Below, in pieces: positions 52,701-61,700 of a stretch of DNA of 64,000 nt. The number at the start of each line of letters is the position of its first letter. The stretch's first letter is position 1. This stretch comes from Aurantiacibacter zhengii (lineage in GTDB: Bacteria; Pseudomonadota; Alphaproteobacteria; Sphingomonadales; Sphingomonadaceae): assembly GCF_003584125.1 (NCBI RefSeq), contig NZ_QXFL01000004.1, positions 248,001-312,000 on the forward strand. The letters run 5' to 3'. The translations under genes were made by a program, and so were the position numbers. The notes under the pieces were generated by a model. That model was not told the DNA's origin. It saw only the letters and a program-made list of their open reading frames with translations, and did no database searches.

Positions 52701-55700
52701 GCGACAGGGCCGGAGGCATCGCTCAGCGCCGTGATGTCGCCGTCCGCTGTCAGCGTGCCTTGTCCGCTGAAGTTCGTGTTACCCAGCGCCGCGCCGGTGC
52801 CCACTACCTCGATATTGAAACCCGCGCCTGTAGTCAGGTCGAGGATGTTGAACGGCCGTGAGGGATCGAACGCGGTAAAGCGCAGCGGATCGGCCTCTGT
52901 CCCGGCGTAGCCTGCCGCGCTGAGGGACAGGTTGGCCGCCTTTGTCAGGGTTTCGGGCGTGCCGTTCAGCACATTGCCGTTCGCCGTGGACAGGAACAGC
53001 GTTCCGCCCACGTCCGTGGTGATCGAACTGAGCACGATGTCGCCGTCGATATCGATCCGCAGGTCGTTTTCCGAACGGATATCCAGCATCCCCGTTGTCG
53101 TCTGCGCCGACACGGTCTGCGCACCGTTCAGCGTGAATTCGTAGGTGTCGGACGATACCGGCACGGGTTGCGGATTGCGCGTCGCCGCCAGCAGCGCCTT
53201 TATTTCGGCAGTCGTGTATTGACCGGGGCCTGCGGTGTCGCCGGTGACGTAACCCTCGCCCGGAGCGGTGACGACGAAGAAGCGCGCCGCATCGCCGGTG
53301 GAGGTTACCTGCACGGTGACCTCGGGAATGGACGCAGTGCCCTGCGTTACCACGGCGATCCCCGTCTGCGCCTGGAGATTGGGGCCGCCCTGGCCGCTTG
53401 CCAGCGCGCTGCCCCCGGCAGTGGTGCCGATCACGGTGTCGACCTGCGCCTGCTGCCACTGCGCACCGCTGGTGAGCTGGTTGTACAGCGGATCTGACTG
53501 ATCGAGCATGTAAGCGAAAGCCGGATCCTCGTTCGTCAGCGCGTTGCCCGGCAGGCCGGGTGCGTTTTCGAGAATTGCGAGCGCGCCGTTGTACATCTGG
53601 AGGACGGCAGCGTCGATCTGCTCGGGCGTGGGATTGGCTACGCCGAGAGTGGCGGCAACTTGCGCTGCGTAAAGCGAGCGGCCTTCGTCCGTGAGGGTGG
53701 AACCGCTTGCCGGGTCGATCACGGCGGATATCTGCCAGAAGGTCGCGTAGGCCGCATCGACGCTCGTCTCGAAACGCGAAACCGAGACGCTACCGGCAGT
53801 GTCCGACAGGATGCCGAGAGATTCGAACAACGCCTGGCTGTCCGCATTGTCTGCGCTGCTTTCGAGGGCCGACGGCAGGGCACCCAGGATGGTTCCGTTC
53901 TGCGCGATGAGGGAAATGCCGCCCTCGTCCGAAACGATCGAGCCGACCACGATGTTGCCATCGGTCTGCGTCAGCGTGATATCGCCCACGGCAAAGGCAT
54001 CGACGGTGTTCGCGATGAAAGTGAGCGGGGTCACCGCGCTGCCGATTGCTCCACCTGTGGAGGTGAGCGAGAGGCTCCCTGTTTCCACTCGCGGCGTTGT
54101 CGCCGAAGGCTGCTGCCCTTCTACTATGTCGCCCGATGCCGTGACCGAGGCAGTACCCGCGCCGGGCGTTTGCAGCGTGTTGATCGCAAGGTCGCCGGTG
54201 TTGGTGATGAACACGTTGTTGCCGCTGGCAAATAGCTGCGTCGCCCCTCCGGGGACGGCGCGCAGTTCGACGGGGGCCGCGCTGCTGCCGATATCTCCGC
54301 CTGCCGCGCCGAGCGTAATGGTTCCGCCGGTCGTCAGCGAGCCGCCGCCATTCAACAAGCTGCCAGCCGTTCCCAGCGTGGTATTGCCCGAGACGTTCTC
54401 TACATTGCCGGACACCACGATATCGCCAAGCGAAGTGACGCCGATCAGGCCCTGCGAAGCGCCTTCGAACCCGATCGCGATGGCATTGTCCGCCCGAACC
54501 GTGTTCTCCACCGTGACGCTTGCGAAATCGACGAAGTTGTAAAGCCATTGGACGGCGCTGACCGTGCTCGGCTTGTCGGCGAAGATGAAACCACCGGATG
54601 TGAACTGCAGCGTCTGCGAGCCGTAAACGGCGCCGCTGATGCGCGAGCGGAATGCCGGATCGGTCGACGATCCTCCGGTAACCACACCCCCGGCCGAGGT
54701 GAAACCGCCGGCAAACTGCCAGTCGGTTGCGATGTCGTCCAGCACATTGGTATTGTTGAAGAAATCGAAGTTCCGGCTGGCTCGCTGTGTCTCCGTCCAG
54801 CGGTAGCGCAGGCCACCGTCCGGATTGTAGGCGAGCGTTCCGCCCGCGTTGATCGTGTAGAGGCGGTTGGCATCCTGCCACCGGGTCGCGCCGTTGGAAT
54901 TGTCGTAAACCTCGGTACTGCTGCTGCCCTGGTCGCTCACGTACCACATCGTCGGTGCGCCGCTGCCGGTATCCTTGAAGCGGTCGGTGATTTCTATCAC
55001 GCCAGGCTGGTCGCCGGTGCCGGTGGAGATATTGCCCAGGACCAGCGCGGTATCAGTGAAATTCTCGATCTGTACTTCGCCAAAGCCGTTGCGCACGATC
55101 AGCTTTCCGTTGGCATTGGCATCGGTGTTGATGATCCCGCCATCGAGGCGGATCGATCCGCTGCCTGCCGCAGCAACGTCGGCCAGCACGATTTTGCCGA
55201 AATCGGGGTTCGCCACCTGCGCGCCGCCTTCGGTGATGAAGGCCCGGCCATCGTATGCCGCCCTGATCGTGGATGCGGATGTGCCGGTGAACCCGTCGAG
55301 CACCAGCAGGCCGTCCGTGATTGTAAATGCGGAGCCGGACTGGGGCGAGCCTGCCTGCACATAGGCATCGATGTAGCTCTGCGCGGCAGGATCGATGCGG
55401 ACCGAACGATCGAGCTCGGGCCCGGCAACCAGCGGGCCGTTGATGTTGATGATATCGGCCGTAATGTCGATCGCGTTTGCCGTGATCGAGGACGCCTGCA
55501 CACCGGCGGTGGCCTGGTCCGCCGCCGATCCAAAAGCCTGCTGCCTCACCGGGGCGATGGTGGAAAACTGCTGGATCCAGCCGTTGTTCGCACCGCTTTG
55601 CTGATAGCCGAACGGACCCCACCAGTTGAACGTACCTTGCGGGGTGCCATCCGGGTTCAGGTAGACACCGATGTTCTTGTTCTGGAGAAGGAAGGGTTCA

Positions 55701-58700
55701 AAACCCAAGACGAAGCCAGCTCCAGACCAGTTTTGGGACAGCACCTTGTCCGTCTGTTGCAGCTCCTGATAGGGCAGCATGCCGAAGATGAAGGTGTTGA
55801 AATCGCCCCTCAGGGTGGTGGTGCCGTTGCCGTTGTCGTCATACCGCGGCCCGGCAACGGTCCGGTCGAGGATGGAGGTGAGAACCTGCCGGTATTCGGC
55901 CTCGTAGGCAGCGCCGGTCAGTGCCGGATTGCTCAACGCGCCGGGGGCGAAGATGTAGTTCGCCATGTAGGTGACCACGTCGAAGGGCGTATTGAAGCCG
56001 ATCTTCACGCTGTTCCACTGGCCCCGCGGATCGACCACCTCGAAAGCATTGGCATCGACGCTGAATGTGCCCTGCGGAGCCCTGATGGATACCTGCGCGG
56101 CGTTGATCGCACCTGTCTGCAGGATATCCCCGAAACCGTTGAACACCGACACGGAACCGCCGGGATTGCCGATAACGCCCGACAGGTAGATCGGACTGCC
56201 GGTGGAGCTGGAGCCGATGGCCCCTGCATCGAAACTGTTGGAGATGGAGACGGCAGGCAGCGTATCGACACCGCTCTGGGTCACGGCGATACCGGTGCCG
56301 TCGGCACTGGCCGCGCCAGAGAAAGTGACCAGGCCGTTGCCGCTATCCGGGACGTAGATATCGCCCACCAGCAGCGCAGCGCTGGTCTGGTTGTCGATTG
56401 AAACATCCACGCCGCCGTTTGCGGTCAGCGAGGCATTGCTGCCGGCCAGTTCGGTAATCTGGCTGGCGGTGACGTTGATATCGCCAGCCGCCGCATAGAT
56501 CGGGGAGAGCACGATGGTGTCGGCGTCTCCGGGAACCATGCCGGAGCCTTGCGGGACAAACATCGCGTTCGCTCCGAACTGCGGCAGTGCGCCGGTATCG
56601 GTCAGCGATGTCGAGGTGGCGATCTGCGGGTTGGATGCGCTGCCGGTGATGACCACGCTCTGATCATGCGCTGCGCCCGCTTCCACGGTTCCGCCCAGCG
56701 ACAACAGGCCGGACCCCGTCGCCAGCGATGTGCCGTCCACCGTCTGCGTGGAGAACAGGTCGAGGTAGGGATTGGTGCCCACCGCACGCCCGCTGGCATC
56801 CACCTCTCCTTCATCGGATATCAGGTCGACATCCAGCACCGCGCGCAGGCGCGCCCCGTCGCCGATATTCAGCACGCTGTCGGAATTGGCCGTCGCATCG
56901 GCTTCCAGGGTGGAGGTAATCGGGATCAGCGAGTTGTTGAACACACGCGTGCGCGCATTGGCCGCCACGTCGCCGCGCAACTGGCCGTTACTGGATGCGC
57001 CGGCCCCCACGATCAGGTTGCCGTAGGCCAGCAGGTCCGCATTCGCGCCGATGTTCACGTTCTGGGTGGTATCCAGATTGGTGCTCGAATCGCCGCCACC
57101 GGCACCGGCAAGGCCGTAGACGGTGACATTGGCACCGCTGGCCGCGCGCCCGGTGCTCAGGGTGCCAATCCCGATGTCGCCGCTGCTCTGCAAGGTGGCA
57201 TCGTTACCGATGTTCACCGTGTTGACGAGGGCGATTGTCTGGTTCGTCTCCGCAATCGGCACGGCAACCGCGCTGCCCAGTTCAAGCTGGGATTTCTCGT
57301 CCAGCGCGATGGCGCTGCTCGCATCGATGCGCAGCGCGCGGGAACCGGTCAGCCCGTCCTGCTGTATCTGGATGGGGTCGCCGCCCACGACCAGGGTCGC
57401 ACGCTCACCGATGTCGGCCAAGGCCTGTCCGCCGACCACGGTGTTCACCGTCGCTGCGGCTCCGTTGCCCAGCCCGCCGCCGCCGCCATAGGCGGAAAAT
57501 GCCGCGCCTTCCGGCAGGTCTTCCTGCGCGAAGACGTTGCGCGCATCGATATCGATGTTGCTGGCGGAAATGATGGTATCCGCGCCGACGATTGCCCGCG
57601 TCACTGCGCCCAGCCGGTTGTCGACCAGCGCGCCGCTGAACCCGATTGCCGATGCCTGCCGCGAATCCGCCACGCTGGCATAGCGGGCCTCATGCTCTGC
57701 CGAGATCGCCACCTCGCCTGCGTTGATCTCGCCCGAAAATATACCGGCGGTGGCGGTGGAGGCATTGGTGTTGTTCGCCGTCGCCGCCGCACCTGCGGCG
57801 ATGCCGCCGCTGCCGGACAGGGCATAGGTGGTCGTCGTATCCACGCTGTCCGCGCGCACATCCACCGCGCCCGCCACCAGTCTGGTGCCGCGGGTCGTGC
57901 CGACCAGGGCGCTGGTCTGCGTAGTGGACTGCGTATCCGCCACCACGGCACCTGCTGCCACGATACCGGCGGCCACACCGCGGGAGTCCGCCAGCACGGA
58001 AGAGCCGTTTGTCGCCGACACCTCCACGCTTTGCGCAAAGGCATCGCTGTTCATTTCCGCCGCGATCGAAGCGCTGTTGCGCGCGAGCGCCACGGAAGCC
58101 TGCGCCCCTGCCAGAACGCCGCCGGAAGCCGCAGCGGCATCGGCCGATGTGCCTGCACCATCCAGGCTTGCACCGATAACCAGATCGCCGCTTGTCCTGT
58201 GCAGGCGGCCGTTATCTCTGGCCATTACGTTGACGGAAGTGGTGGCCTCGGCAGCAGAGGCGCCGATGGCAACCTGCCCGCTTACCGCTGCCCCTTTCGC
58301 CGAAGCCGAAGTATCGGTGGTGGAAGCGGCAGTCAGCGAAAGCCCGCCATCTCCGGTTGAGGTAAGCACGCCCGAGCCGATGACCGCGCTGACACCTGTG
58401 GCGTCGTTCGCCAGGGCAATCGAGCCGCTGCCTGCACCCAGGATGCCGCCCGAAAGCGCGATACTGGATGCTCGCAGCGTCCCGGCGTTCGCCGCATCCA
58501 CGGTGATACCATCGAACCTCGTGGCGAGGCTGCCATCATCCAGGCTGGCACTGACACTACCGTTCCGCCCGGCAATCGCGGCGGCAATGCCGACCCCGAT
58601 GCCACCCGCTGCGGCGCCGTTTGCATCGGCCAGCGCCGTGGTCGTATCTGCGGCCTGCACCACCAGTTCGCCGTAGCCATCGCCGGCAAGGGTACCGCCG

Positions 58701-61700
58701 GCACTGGCATTCACGCTTGTGCCGATGGAGATGTTGGACACGATACCGGCTGCCCCCACCCCGCCGGCAGAGACGCCCGCACCGCGCACGCGGGCAGCGA
58801 TGAGGGGTTCGTTGAAGAGGTTCGTCCCGCCCAGATCCTCGCTCAGCGCGTTCACGGAGATGTCGCTGGCAGTGATCGCGCCGTCTACGGTGGCCGATAC
58901 CGATCCATTGATCCGGGTGTAGCCGACCAGGGCGGAAAGCGCGCCTGCGCCGCCGGAAATCGCGCCAAGCTGGGCATCGGTGGCCGTACGGTCCGTACCG
59001 GAAACATCGACGCTGGAACTGGTGACGACAGAGCCGGTGATGCGCGCCGTTGTCGCGGCGTCGCGGGTATCGGTCAGCGCGCCCATCACGTTGGTCGGGC
59101 CGGATGAGAAGAGCGCCGCGTTTTCTTCGGCTGTCAGGCTGGCGTTGGGCGTGAAATAGCCCGCGTCGGTTGCCGTTGCCACGTTGCCCAGGACATTTTG
59201 CGTGTCTTGCGAGGACAGGCCGTTCTCGTCGCCATCGTCGTCGATAGCCCCCTGCTCCTCACCCACCAGCAGGACGTTCACCACGCCCCCAATGCCCGCA
59301 AGGCCTCCGCCAGCGCTGAGCGTGGCCGATCGGGCCAGCCGCGTCTTGGTTGCTGCCACGTCGAGCGTGCCAGACGCGATATCGGAATTGACCACTTCGG
59401 CGGTGGCCTGGTCCTTGATAATACCGACGTTCACCGCCAGCCCGACGCCGACATAGCCTGCAATACCGATAGCGATGGAATCGTATTCCATCGCGGTTTC
59501 GAGGTCTGCGGTTACCGCCACGTCGTTGGCTGCGGCGTTCACATCCGTGTTGTAAATGCCGGATTGCACATCGCTGTCGATCTGCACGACGTTCACGATC
59601 CCGCCGATGCCCACGTTGCCGCCAAATCCGGCGCTGATCGCCAGTCCGGAATAGCGGTCGATACCGCTGGCGGCGACGGTCACATCGCCGCTGGCCGTCA
59701 CATCGGTGCCATCGTCGCCTGCTTCTGAGCCGATCCGGGCCAGTGTCCGGTCCTGCATGGTAGCCACGTTGAATGCGCCAGCCGCGCCCAGAGTGCCGCC
59801 AATCGCGAGCGCACCGTTCACGCCGCCCACGGCATCGAAGGTTTCCGCCTCCACCGTCACCGCGCCGGTATTGATCTGCGCCCCGCCATCGATGGTGGCG
59901 CGGGTGTCGGAATCGAACAGGTCCACGGCTACCGATCCGGTGATGCCCGCCGTGCCGCTTCCCGCGATTCCGGACGTGATCGCAAATGTCTGCTGGTTGT
60001 TGAACGCGTGAACACCAACACCGTCGTTGCTTGTGCCGGTGACGGAGCCGCCCACGATGGCGGCGGAGACATCTTGCGTGAACCTGGTAGCACTGGCCGC
60101 AGCGCCAATACCGGCATCGCTGCCAATGCCGACGCCAAGGACGGCCTGCCCCACGGTGCCATAGGCTCCTGCAAGCACATCGGCATTGCCGATAACGTCG
60201 GTGCTGGAAACCTGCGCCGTCGTCGCGCCACTCATCACCGTCACGCCGACATCGATGCCGACACCGACGCCCTGGCTGAGACCGGCCGCAGCGGACAGCA
60301 CCGCCACGTTCTGGACAGATGTCGCCCCGACCGAGAGGCCGCTGACGGTCTTGGTTCCGAGGGAGAGGGCTTGCTGGTCCGGCAGCAGGCCGGTACCCGC
60401 TCCGCCCAGCAGGAAGGTTTCCGCAAAAGCCTGCGTATTGTTACCGTTTTCGGCGCATTCTTCCGTCACGCAGATAAGTTGCGACGTATCCAGTCCGCTG
60501 GCGGCTTCGCCAGTGCTTACTGCCCGGCCTGCGCCCTGCCCCAGCGCCGTGACCGTCGAATTGAGGACCTGCGCGGAGGTCGTAGCGTTCAGGACGTTCG
60601 TGGTAACCCCCACGCCGATACCTGCCGAATTGCCAATGCCGATCGCGCCCGATGCCACGAAAATCCGGCCCGCATTTGCCGCCTGTACCGATACGTTGTT
60701 CGTAGCAGCGATCTGCGATCCGCCATCGATCAGAGCGCTGGTCTGGCTGTTGAGAATGTTGGTGGTGATCGACCCGCCAATCCCGGCAGCGTCCGATCCC
60801 ACTGCACCGCCGATGGATGCGACACCGATATCGCCGGTCGCATTGGCCAGCACGTCGAGGTCTTCGGCCACAATGGCCGCGCCCGAAACCCATGCCGCGT
60901 TCGTGCCTTCCATTACGTTGACGGCAATGGCCACGCCCGCACCCGATCCCCCGGTGGAAATGCCGAGGCTTCCGGCAATCGCTTCGATGTCGGAGGCATT
61001 GTCTGCGGCAATAGTGACGTAGTCGGCACCCCCGCCCACGTTGGCCCCGCCAGCGAGCGAGGCCGAGACCTGGTCCGCGATATTGTTGATGGTGAAGGAG
61101 CCGGTGATCGCCGTGGAACTGGATGCGGCGCCCGATACGGATGCCGTCCGGATCTGCCCGTCTGCCATGGCGGAGATGCCCACATCGCCTGAAGCGTTGA
61201 GGTCGATCCCAGCAACCTGAGCGGAAATATCGCGGTCGATCTGGTTGAAGGCGACCGATACCCCTGCGGCAGTGCCCTGCCCGGCGGCGATGTTGCCTGC
61301 CAGGCTGGCAATGGTCGCATCTGCCTCTGCAAGGATATTCACCGACCGTGCGTTCACCACGCCGGTGCTGCCATCGTAGGCGAGCCCGCCGCCGATCCCG
61401 GCCATGCTGCCAGAGCGGATGAGGTTGGCCGTGGCCGAACCCATGAAGGCCAGCCCGCCGTTGCCCCGGTTGATCGACGCGCCGACCGACAGCGCGGCTA
61501 TGGCCGCGGTATCGCGGCTGACCACGGCAACGCCGCTGTTCGCCGCTTCTATGCGCGAGGCCTCTATGGTGGCGGTGTAAGTATCGTTGATGCTGCCGCC
61601 TGCAAAGCCAAGGCCGGCAGCAGTCTTGCCGCTCTGGAACAGGCCGGCGACGGAGTAGATCGCCGCTCCTCCCGTGTCCGCTGCAAACAGGTCGCGCAGA

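Noticed and set aside
50304..58360. Three plus-strand frames of over 600 codons opposite the adhesin (50304-52181, 54548-56401, 56549-58360)
   Set aside because: The repetitive alanine/glycine/serine/threonine codon usage of the adhesin avoids stops on the other strand; no domains, signal sequences or ribosome sites.
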